Below are positions 1-5,802 of a stretch of 5,802 nt of DNA, one piece after another. The notes under the pieces were generated by a model. That model was given only the letters and a program-made list of their open reading frames with translations. It searched no databases and was not told where the DNA came from. The stretch comes from Planctomycetaceae bacterium (GTDB lineage Bacteria > Planctomycetota > Planctomycetia > Pirellulales > Thermoguttaceae): the NCBI GenBank assembly GCA_031282385.1, contig JAITDV010000233.1:1-5802 (forward strand), in the 5' to 3' direction. Position 1 is the first letter of the stretch. Every line of letters begins with the position of its first letter. The position numbers were made by a program, and so were the translations under genes.

Positions 1-2334
1 GGCTTGATCGCGTCAACCTACATTGGATATTTCTTAATCGGTGTTGCAATGATTTCAATCGGTATGGTCGCATCTTTTTTGACCGGAAACCTCACGGTGT
101 CCTACATACTCGGCGCAATTTTTTGCTCGCCGCTCATTGCCGTACAATGGATCGACGCAGCTCCAATCTCCAACAATATGACCTCAATCCTAAAATCATT
201 CAGTATTGCAGCTCAATTTGAACTATTTGGACGCGGCATCTTTAATTTGTCCAGCATAATCTACTTCGGCATGATTACTTCAACAATGCTCTACCTAAGC
301 ATGGTAATGATTGGACGAAGACATTGGACAACAAACCGAAAATTGTTAGGAGTGATGCACTACACAATACGCACCGCATCACTATTAGTAATCGGTTTGA
401 GCGTGGTGTTTATTTGCCGGCATCATGATTTACGCGCGGATATGACAGAAGAAAAACTCAGCACACTTTCGCCGGCAACAATAAAATTACTCAAAAACCT
501 CAATCCGGAACACCCAATAATAATAGAAGCATTTTTAAGCTCCGATATGCCGGATTCGTACCTCCAAACACGGCTAAATATCATCTCAACTCTCGACGAA
601 ATTCAAACAATTTGCAGAAACGTTTCCACACAAATCCACCTGAATATACAACCCAATACAAATGAATCCTTGCTCGCAAATCAACGCTACGGTATAAAAC
701 CCAAAGAAGTAGCCTTTGCCGCTCGCGGACAACTAACAACAAAAAGCGTGTTTCTTGGCATAGCTTTTAAATCAGGTTTGAATACGTTGACGTTGCCGTT
801 TATTGATAAAGGGTTATCGGTCGAATATGAGTTGGTTCATGCACTTTACAATGTATCAAAACCAATAAAAAAACGTGTCGGAGTCCTAAAAACAGACGCC
901 GCGTTGTTTGGACGTGTTAATATGAGGTCTTTCGATAGAGAGCCGAATTGGTCAATAATTGACGAGCTGAAAAAACAATATACGCTTGTTGAAGTTGATC
1001 CCAAGGAACCGATTGCGGAAAAATTCGATGTTCTGCTTGCAGTTCAACCTTCCGCTCTTGCCCCAAACGAAACGCAGAATTTTATTGATGCAGTCAAAAA
1101 CGGACAACCAACAGTTATTTTTGAAGACCCGTTGCCGATTTATGTATCGGGAGTTGCCGGAACTTCGGAAGAGCGTTCTGGTCCCGGAATGATGGGAATG
1201 TTCGGACGCGGTCAACCTAAAGGAAGTCTCGAACCACTCTGGCAATTCTTGGGCGTGCGTGTAGATGGCTCACAAGTAATCTGGCAAGATTACAGCCCAA
1301 TACGCAAATTTGACAATATTCCGTTCTTTTTCATTTTTCTTGACAACAATCCAATAGTTGCTTCGCAGGACAAAAAACGCAGCCGATCTCCGTTTACGGA
1401 TGATCCCATTGCAGCAGAGTTGCAATATTTGATGATTCCGTTTTCAGGACATATTCAAAATGAACCGACAACAACAAATAAATTTACAATAACACCGGTG
1501 TTGCGGACTTTCATGGATCCGTCCGGCGTGATAATGACACGGGCATTGCAACGCGGACTCCGCGATGAAACTTGGAAACGATCTCTTGTAACAAATAAAG
1601 AAATCAAAAATATCGCCGTCCGTATTGCAGGCGAGTTGGCAGCTCCGGCTCAAGCTAATGTTGAACCGGGTAAAAAACCGGAGTTGCCGGAGCCGATCAA
1701 GGTAAATGTGTTGTTGGTCGCGGACATTGATCTTGTGTCAAATGAGATTTTCTTATTGCGTCAGAATCCGTCTATAGGCGGCAGCGGTGGCGTGTTGGAT
1801 TTTGACAATGTTAATTTTGTGTTAAATTCGATAGACAGTTTAGCCGGAGACGACACGTTTTTATCAATACGTTGCAGAAGACCAAAACACAGAACATTGT
1901 CAAGGTTCGACCAAGATACAGATACAATTCGCAATGTTACAAATCAGACGTTGAATGATTTGCAAAAGAACTTCAACAGTAAAATAGAAGAAGAACAAAA
2001 GAAATTATCTTCGACAATTGAGAAGTTGCGCTCGCAATATGACAGCGGGTCGTTAAGCGACACAGAAGTAGCGCAACGGGTCGCAACAATGATAGTAGTA
2101 CTACAGAAAAAATTCGAATCAGAAGAAGAACAACTAAAACGTAACTTGAATATAGCTGTAAGCGAAGCTGAAGTAAAGTTAAATGAACATATTCGCGGAA
2201 TTCAAGGACGTTACAAACTTGCGGCAGTAGCAATTCCGCCAATTCCGCCGTTAATAATTGCGTTGTCAGTTTTCTTTATACGAAGAATAAAAGAAACCGA
2301 AGGAATACCAAAATCGAGATTAAAAAGAAAATAA
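1..2334 (+). CDS. GldF/GldG-type ABC transporter fusion protein, 5'-truncated by the window edge
   Basis: The frame is open from the first base, so the TTG at 4 is probably an internal leucine codon and the gene begins upstream. Residues are counted from that TTG. Residues 1-107 resemble the end of an ABC-2 permease of the GldF type, with three hydrophobic segments (about 7-25, 32-50, 83-103). A fourth membrane helix (122-138) leads into the GldG-like part, opened by the typical 'LRADMTEEKLSTLSPAT' stretch (143-159). A large extracytoplasmic region of the ABC_transp_aux type follows. It ends in the basic motif RCRRPKHRTLSRFD (623-636), a charged coiled coil (about 643-735), a terminal helix (740-759) and a basic tail. 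The family pairs with an ABC ATPase, expected upstream but not visible. In Bacteroidetes, separate GldF and GldG support gliding; fused forms outside that phylum have no settled substrate, so a gliding role should not be assumed. Family assignment is firm, the substrate unknown. Confidence 0.88.
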   Translation, partial: GLIASTYIGYFLIGVAMISIGMVASFLTGNLTVSYILGAIFCSPLIAVQWIDAAPISNNMTSILKSFSIAAQFELFGRGIFNLSSIIYFGMITSTMLYLSMVMIGRRHWTTNRKLLGVMHYTIRTASLLVIGLSVVFICRHHDLRADMTEEKLSTLSPATIKLLKNLNPEHPIIIEAFLSSDMPDSYLQTRLNIISTLDEIQTICRNVSTQIHLNIQPNTNESLLANQRYGIKPKEVAFAARGQLTTKSVFLGIAFKSGLNTLTLPFIDKGLSVEYELVHALYNVSKPIKKRVGVLKTDAALFGRVNMRSFDREPNWSIIDELKKQYTLVEVDPKEPIAEKFDVLLAVQPSALAPNETQNFIDAVKNGQPTVIFEDPLPIYVSGVAGTSEERSGPGMMGMFGRGQPKGSLEPLWQFLGVRVDGSQVIWQDYSPIRKFDNIPFFFIFLDNNPIVASQDKKRSRSPFTDDPIAAELQYLMIPFSGHIQNEPTTTNKFTITPVLRTFMDPSGVIMTRALQRGLRDETWKRSLVTNKEIKNIAVRIAGELAAPAQANVEPGKKPELPEPIKVNVLLVADIDLVSNEIFLLRQNPSIGGSGGVLDFDNVNFVLNSIDSLAGDDTFLSIRCRRPKHRTLSRFDQDTDTIRNVTNQTLNDLQKNFNSKIEEEQKKLSSTIEKLRSQYDSGSLSDTEVAQRVATMIVVLQKKFESEEEQLKRNLNIAVSEAEVKLNEHIRGIQGRYKLAAVAIPPIPPLIIALSVFFIRRIKETEGIPKSRLKRK

Positions 2335-2357
2335 CTATTCAGTGAATTTAATGTTTC

Positions 2358-2450
2358 TAAACTGTTCACACTTTAATTTCCTTTACCGCCGCTTGCTTTC
2401 AGAAATGTAAACAGGCGGCGGCAAGGGACAATTCAAGTGTGAACGGTTTA
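2358..2450. repeat. 93-bp imperfect palindromic element
   Basis: The two halves are near-complete inverted copies of about 38 bp. The outer part pairs taaactgttcacacttta (2358-2375) with its complement at 2433-2450, with two mismatches. The inner part pairs ccgccgcttg (2386-2395) with caggcggcgg (2412-2421). A loop of about 16 bases separates them. It starts 24 bp after the GldF/GldG stop codon, so it could fold at the 3' end of that transcript, but no T-tract follows, so it is not a textbook intrinsic terminator. Its first 30 bp or so also open the two 101-bp repeats at 3196 and 3497, which makes it a divergent member of the same dispersed family. Confidence 0.65.
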
Positions 2451-2451
2451 A

Positions 2452-3108
2452 AACTGAACTTTTGCAAAATGGCGTTCAACACTATAAATTTGAGTGTGAA
2501 ATGTTTATCAAACTACTATTTTTTTTGATGCATTATTGTAACAATAATTATGTTAGTCAAAAATGAAAATCGTATCTAGTCAGTCAGCAGCTCTACGCGA
2601 AAAAAATTTATAGCAGGCGGCAACGCAGAGTAGCGCAGTAACCGCTTAAAACTATCATATTTTTAACCACCCCTAACCCCTCCAATGGAGGGGAATTTAA
2701 TGTTCCCATCCTCTGGAGGGGAATTTAATGTTCCATGCCTTTGGAGGGGAATTTAATGTTCCCATGCCTTTGGAGGGGAATTTAATGTTCCCATGCCTTT
2801 GGAGGGGAATTTAATGTTCCCCTCCTCTGGAGGGGTTAGGGGTGGTTTATTAAATACGACTGAATAGTTACGTTTATTTTGGAGTGCCGCTTTTTTGTCT
2901 GCTTCGTTCCTATTCCCTGATTTTTGTCATATTATTGCATCAAATATTATTTTTCCAAAAAATGATATGCCGTAAAAACAAGGGTTTCATAAATTCCGTT
3001 TCAATAACTTCTGCATTTTTGGGGTTCAAGATATATGCCGAAATTGAGTAAGATTTAATCTTCTGCTCTTTTAATAAAAGTTGCTATGAATTTTGCAAAA
3101 GTCCAGTT
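2452..3108. repeat. Widely spaced 19-bp inverted pair
   Basis: The sequence aactgaacttttgcaaaat (2452-2470) recurs in inverted orientation at 3090-3108 with a single mismatch. The left copy directly abuts the right end of the 93-bp palindrome. The pair encloses foldback 1 and flanking AT-rich DNA. It could mark the ends of an inserted segment, but there is no transposase and no target-site duplication that I can identify, so it is listed only as a repeat. Confidence 0.4.
2665..2847. repeat. Foldback 1: inverted arms around five tandem 28-29-bp units
   Basis: Perfect 19-bp arms, with core ccacccctaacccctcc at 2667-2683 and its exact complement at 2829-2845, enclose a tandem array. The unit ggaggggaatttaatgttcc starts at 2687, 2715, 2743, 2772 and 2801, so the spacing is 28, 28, 29 and 29 bp. 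The next GGAGGGG, at 2829, is the start of the right arm. The first and last unit junctions are themselves perfect small hairpins: cccctcc-aat-ggagggg at 2677-2693 and cccctcc-tct-ggagggg at 2819-2835. In the central units the left half of the hairpin has decayed to forms such as ccatgcc. The whole block could form one long stem or a series of small ones. There is no coding potential. Confidence 0.85.
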
Positions 3109-3195
3109 AAAATATTGCGTCTCTGCTTTCATCCCCTCCCCCCCTTTTCAAATTTATCAAAAGAGTAAAATGTTACGAAACTTTGCATTTGACAT

Positions 3196-3296
3196 TTTAA
3201 ACTGTTCACACTTTAGATTTCGTTGACTTTCGCCTGCCTGCCTATCGGCAAGCAGGCTTTTACGATCTTGAATCACGCAATTTATAGTACGAGCAG
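3196..3296 (+). repeat. 101-bp direct repeat, copy 1
   Basis: This stretch matches 3497-3597 at 95 of 101 positions without any indel. All six differences lie in the first 60 bases or so; the final 40-odd bases are identical. In order it contains the head shared with the 93-bp palindrome (aaactgttcacacttta), a GC-rich hairpin with 11-bp arms at 3232-3242 and 3247-3257 followed by TTTT, and a promoter-like TATAGT at 3283-3288. The hairpin has one C opposite A. Orientation is set by the TTTT tract and is only a convention. Confidence 0.8.
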
Positions 3297-3532
3297 CATA
3301 CATTTTGCGTTTGGTTTTTCGTAACCTTCGCAAACTTACTTGCGTGAAAATCCGAATCAACAATTTCGTGTTGCTAAATTCTAAAGCACGTTTGATATAG
3401 ATGCGGTTGCGGGTTTATCGTTACAATAATATTGAACGAATCGATATTATTTTTTTTTGTAATTTTGCTAAGCCGGTTCTTAATAAATTCAAACTATTTA
3501 AACTGTTCATGCTTTAAATTTCGTTTACTTTC

Positions 3533-3562
3533 GCCTGCTTGCCTATCGGCAGGCAGGCTTTT
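3533..3562 (+). terminator. Candidate rho-independent terminator inside repeat copy 2
   Basis: An 11-bp GC-rich stem (gcctgcttgcc / ggcaggcaggc) with a tetraloop is followed at once by TTTT (3559-3562). The same arrangement occurs in copy 1 at 3232-3261. The T-tract is short, so strength is uncertain. If active, it would stop readthrough from upstream before the SulP gene. Confidence 0.35.
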
Positions 3563-3589
3563 ACGATCTTGAATCACGCAATTTATAGT
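3561..3589 (+). promoter_or_regulatory. Candidate promoter for the SulP gene
   Basis: A weak -35-like TTACGA (3561-3566) is separated by 17 bp from a good -10-like TATAGT (3584-3589). Transcription would start near 3596, giving a leader of about 60 nt. The pair lies in the part of the 101-bp repeat that is identical in both copies. Only the -10 is close to consensus, planctomycete promoter signals are poorly defined, and chance matches are common in AT-rich DNA. Confidence 0.25.
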
Positions 3590-3657
3590 ACGAGCAGTAC
3601 ATATTTTCAACATTCCCCAACACGTTTGGCGTATTTTTTCTACAATTCCATACAATC

Positions 3658-5394
3658 ATGGTTTTCCAACCACAACTCTTAACCGTATTGCGTGAAGGAT
3701 ACACGTTGCGGCAATTTTTTAATGATCTTATTGCGGGAATAATTGTTGGAGTTGTTGCGTTACCTCTTGCGATTGCGTTTGGTTTAGCGTCGGGGGTTTC
3801 GGTCGAACAAGGCTTGTACACGGCGATAATTGCCGGCTTTATCATTTCAATATTCAGCGGTTCACGAGTACAAATCGGCGGACCAACCGGCGCATTTATA
3901 GTTATAGTTTACGGCATCGTTCAGACACAAGGAATTCAAGGACTTTGGGCAGCAACAATTCTTGCCGGAATTTTTCTTGTAATCATGGGTTTTTCCGGTA
4001 TGGGAAGTTTGATCAAATATATTCCGTATCCGGTAACGCTTGGTTTTACATCAGGCATCGCGGTCATAATTGCAACTTCGCAAATCCCGGAGTTGTTTGG
4101 ATTTTATTGGGATGAAGGCGTCAACATGCCGTCCGAATTTGTCAGCAAGCTCTTTTTCTTCTACAAATATTCCGGCACAATTAACCTTTGGACAACAGCA
4201 ATCGCGGCATTGTCAATTTTCATAATTTTAATTTCGCCGCGGATAACGGCACGAGTTCCGGGTTCGTTATTTGCGGTGTTGGTTTGTACGCTAGTGGTGA
4301 TGTTGTTCCGATTGCCGGTTGACACGATAGGGCAAACGTTGAATCATGCTCCAACGGAATTGAAACTTGGTTTGCCCAAATTTTCTATTCCTGAAATAGA
4401 TTGGTCTAAAATATCGCCGATATTCAGTGCGGCGGTAACAATCGCAATACTTGGAGCAATTGAGTCCCTTCTCTCGGCGGTAGTTGCGGATGGAATGACG
4501 GATACGAAACACAGTTCAAATACGGAATTGGTTGCACAAGGCATAGCGAATATTGTTGTGCCGTTTTTCGGCGGCATTCCGGCAACAGGCGCAATCGCAA
4601 GAACAGCAACAAATATTCGTAACGGCGGTCGAACTCCGGTTGCGGGTTTGATTCATGCGGTTACGCTTTTTGTGATAGTGTTATTTTTCGGTAAGTACGC
4701 GGCAAAAATCCCGTTGGCGGCATTAGCCGGAATATTGATTATTGTTGCAATAAATATGAGTCAATATCGTTTGTTTTCCAAAGTTGTTTTTCGTGCGCCG
4801 AAGAGTGATATTGCGGTCATGTTGCTTACGTTTTTGCTCACGATATTTCTTGATTTGACGATAGCGATTCCGTTGGGGTTGATTCTTGCGTCTTTTCTTT
4901 TTATGCGCCGGATGGAGGGTACTTTTGATGCGGGTTCTGTTGATCATCATTTGCATAAATTATGTGAGGATGATCCGGATGAAGACCCGCTTGCGTTACG
5001 TTTATTTGAGGTGCCGGAGGAGGTGCATGTTTATGAGATTCATGGACCGTTCTTTTTTGGAGCGGCGTCGAAGTTTCAAGCGGCAATTGTGGGAATCAGA
5101 TGCCGTGTAATTATCTTGCGGATGCGGAATGTGCCAATGATGGACTTGACTGGGGTGAATGTGTTGGAGGAATTATTGGTGCGGGCAACAAGAACCGGCA
5201 TGACTATACTTCTTACTGGAATTCGACCGCAACCAATGGACGTAATAAAAAAGTACGGCGTATTGGACAAAATCGGTCGCAAAAATCTTTTCAACACTAT
5301 TGCAGATGCGTTGCCTGCCGCCGCAGAAATTGTAGAAGAGGAATTAACTGTCGAAAAAACTTTGTCCATAAAAAAAGAAACGGGCAAAACATAA
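3658..5394 (+). CDS. SulP/SLC26-family anion or C4-dicarboxylate transporter with STAS domain (DauA/YchM-like)
   Basis: The 578-residue product has the length and layout of a full SulP permease: a membrane domain of many hydrophobic segments (about 20-425) and a cytoplasmic STAS domain (about 446-550). Visible family features are the N-terminal P36-L-A-I-A-F-G stretch, the GGPTGA substrate-site loop (74-79), the 'LGAIESLLSAVV' helix with Glu269, then DGMTDTKHSSN and PFFGGIPATGAIART. These closely follow my recollection of E. coli DauA, an aerobic succinate transporter of about 559 residues. In the STAS domain, MDLTGVN (495-501) corresponds to the D-S/T-x-G loop phosphorylated in anti-sigma-factor antagonists. 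Relatives carry sulfate, bicarbonate or dicarboxylates; the substrate cannot be read from sequence and no neighbour helps. The ATG at 3658 is the only ATG after the in-frame TAG at 3586 and gives a normal N-terminus. No Shine-Dalgarno sequence is evident. Confidence 0.93.
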   Translation: MVFQPQLLTVLREGYTLRQFFNDLIAGIIVGVVALPLAIAFGLASGVSVEQGLYTAIIAGFIISIFSGSRVQIGGPTGAFIVIVYGIVQTQGIQGLWAATILAGIFLVIMGFSGMGSLIKYIPYPVTLGFTSGIAVIIATSQIPELFGFYWDEGVNMPSEFVSKLFFFYKYSGTINLWTTAIAALSIFIILISPRITARVPGSLFAVLVCTLVVMLFRLPVDTIGQTLNHAPTELKLGLPKFSIPEIDWSKISPIFSAAVTIAILGAIESLLSAVVADGMTDTKHSSNTELVAQGIANIVVPFFGGIPATGAIARTATNIRNGGRTPVAGLIHAVTLFVIVLFFGKYAAKIPLAALAGILIIVAINMSQYRLFSKVVFRAPKSDIAVMLLTFLLTIFLDLTIAIPLGLILASFLFMRRMEGTFDAGSVDHHLHKLCEDDPDEDPLALRLFEVPEEVHVYEIHGPFFFGAASKFQAAIVGIRCRVIILRMRNVPMMDLTGVNVLEELLVRATRTGMTILLTGIRPQPMDVIKKYGVLDKIGRKNLFNTIADALPAAAEIVEEELTVEKTLSIKKETGKT

Positions 5395-5540
5395 GATCAA
5401 AATGGCGCGTTTGGAGGTTAATTGTCAGTTGAGTTGATAAGGGAAACGTGATAGGTAAATGTTAGTGCGACAAAGCCGGTTGCCGATTTGTTATCCAAAT
5501 TTTCTTCTCCCAACTGTCAAGTTGGATTAAACTGATATAC

Positions 5541-5787
5541 TAGACCTTTTCTCTAACCTAAAAATACATCAACGCAACAAAAAACCTACAACGAAAAACC
5601 GCCTTTAACTCCTCCGAGACCACCCCTAACCCCTCCGAAGGAGGGGAATAAGAATACGCATCCGAGTGAGGCGAATAAGAAGAAACATCCGAGTGATGCG
5701 AATAAGGAGACGCCTCCTTCGGAGGCGAATATTCCCCTCCTTCGGAGGGGTCAGGGGTGGTCTCCTACAGGTTAGCGAAAAGGTCTA
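5541..5787. repeat. Outer inverted repeat enclosing foldback 2
   Basis: The left arm tagaccttttctctaacct (5541-5559) pairs with the right arm at 5769-5787 at 18 of 19 positions. The right arm lies 4 bp from the inner foldback arm, the left arm 56 bp from its inner partner. That asymmetry matches the one seen at foldback 1. The outer arm sequence differs from that of foldback 1, which argues against these being terminal repeats of one transposon family. Confidence 0.65.
5616..5764. repeat. Foldback 2: inverted arms around tandem 27-bp units
   Basis: Arms of 25 bp (5616-5640 and 5740-5764) pair with one mismatch and contain the same core as foldback 1, ccacccctaacccctcc at 5620-5636. Inside, the marker gaata recurs at 5646, 5673, 5700 and 5727, an exact 27-bp period. 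Three units keep a perfect 7-bp-stem hairpin: cccctcc-gaa-ggagggg (5630-5646), cgcctcc-ttc-ggaggcg (5711-5727) and cccctcc-ttc-ggagggg (5734-5750). The two central cores have decayed to catccgagtgaggcg and catccgagtgatgcg. No coding role is apparent. Confidence 0.85.
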
Positions 5788-5802
5788 TTATCAAAATTAA
5801 TT

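Larger units (their letters stand above)
2332..2870. repeat. Outer inverted repeat enclosing foldback 1
   Basis: The left arm at 2332-2352 begins on the TAA stop codon of the GldF/GldG gene. The right arm is at 2849-2870. The outermost 12 bases (taactattcagt and its complement) pair perfectly. Allowing a one-base gap and one mismatch, the arms continue to about 20 of 22 matched positions. The right arm begins just after the inner foldback arm, while the left arm lies about 310 bp from its inner counterpart. What occupies that gap includes the 93-bp palindrome. The function is unknown; it may be a transcript 3'-end structure or the trace of an inverted duplication. Confidence 0.5.
3497..3597 (+). 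repeat. 101-bp direct repeat, copy 2, next to the SulP gene
   Basis: This is the second copy, exactly 301 bp after the first. It ends 60 bp before the SulP start codon. Its hairpin arms (3533-3543 and 3548-3558, loop tatc) pair throughout, with one T-G wobble at the position where copy 1 has a mismatch. Because it sits directly upstream of the transporter, any promoter or terminator activity in it would bear on that gene. Confidence 0.8.
2335..3657. other. Gene-free, repeat-dense intergenic region
   Basis: No reading frame here looks like a real gene. The short minus-strand frame at 3157-3363 largely follows the 101-bp repeat and reads through its hairpin. The stretch holds several structures listed separately: a 93-bp palindrome, a foldback with a tandem array, a 19-bp inverted pair, and two copies of a 101-bp repeat. 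Between these the sequence is AT-rich with homopolymer runs, including a C-rich tract near 3133-3144 and T runs near 2518-2526 and 3450-3459. I found no tRNA or other RNA gene and no transposase remnant. Confidence 0.7.
5395..5802. other. Gene-free region downstream of the SulP gene
   Basis: No credible gene is present. The first 145 bp or so are AT-rich with a small hairpin (ccaact / agttgg, 5510-5525) that lacks a T-tract. The remainder is occupied by foldback 2. The last 15 bases show nothing recognisable. Confidence 0.7.

Noticed and set aside
4..6. TTG as the true start codon of the GldF/GldG gene
   Set aside because: The frame is open to the first base of the window and the sequence begins in the middle of a recognisable permease domain, so the gene very probably starts upstream.
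1..2334. Gliding motility function and Bacteroidetes origin
   Set aside because: GldF/GldG homologues occur widely outside gliding bacteria. The fusion and the C-terminal motif point to Planctomycetota, and no other gld or spr gene is present.
2532..2548. attattgt-a-acaataat palindrome as an operator
   Set aside because: The 8-bp arms are perfect, but in AT-rich DNA this is easily chance. It lies over 1.1 kb from the next gene start and matches no regulator site I can name with confidence.
2687..2835. CRISPR array
   Set aside because: The 28-29-bp period is CRISPR-like, but the whole unit repeats with no variable spacers. The array is framed by inverted arms and no cas gene is visible.
2332..3108. 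Insertion sequence
   Set aside because: There are inverted ends but no transposase frame or remnant and no identifiable target-site duplication.
3133..3144. C-rich tract as a G-quadruplex former on the minus strand
   Set aside because: There are only two usable runs (CCCC and seven C), with no set of four separated G-runs on the opposite strand.
3157..3363. Small minus-strand gene of 68 codons
   Set aside because: It is open across the 101-bp repeat and reads through its hairpin. Copy 2 also keeps about 34 codons open in that frame, but the differences between copies include three amino-acid changes, so there is no sign of protein-level selection.
4291..5387. Several minus-strand open frames within the SulP gene
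   Set aside because: They are shadows of the strongly supported + strand gene and have low-complexity translations with no recognisable domain.
5510..5525. Hairpin ccaact-gtca-agttgg as the SulP terminator
   Set aside because: The stem is only 6 bp and AT-containing, with no T-tract after it, and it lies 115 bp beyond the stop codon.

Overview
The window looks like a piece of an AT-rich bacterial chromosome, most likely from Planctomycetota. The main reason is the first gene. It fuses the end of a GldF-type ABC-2 permease to a GldG-type periplasmic domain and finishes with an Arg/Pro-rich 'RCRRPKHRTLSRFD' motif, a long coiled coil and a last membrane helix, a layout I associate with planctomycete Gldg-family proteins. 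The lack of a clear Shine-Dalgarno sequence before the second gene fits but is weak evidence. The assignment is inferred from protein architecture, not from a search.

Layout: (1) 1-2334, a 5'-truncated GldF/GldG fusion gene on the + strand. (2) 2335-3657, about 1.3 kb with no credible gene but dense in repeats: a 93-bp imperfect palindrome, a 19-bp-armed foldback holding five tandem 28-29-bp units, two further inverted pairs, and a 101-bp direct repeat present twice exactly 301 bp apart. (3) 3658-5394, a complete SulP/SLC26 anion transporter gene with a C-terminal STAS domain, closest by recall to E. coli DauA (YchM). (4) 5395-5802, a gene-free tail with a second foldback related to the first, carrying a different tandem unit of 27 bp.

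The two genes are both membrane transport genes but show no functional link. They are separated by 1.3 kb and are probably transcribed independently. The most unusual content is the repeats. Two foldbacks share the same inner arm (ccacccctaacccctcc) but differ in their internal tandem unit and outer arms, and each lies downstream of a transporter gene. The 101-bp repeat combines a terminator-like hairpin with a promoter-like pair, and its second copy ends 60 bp before the SulP start codon. No RNA gene, transposase, CRISPR array or complete mobile element was seen.
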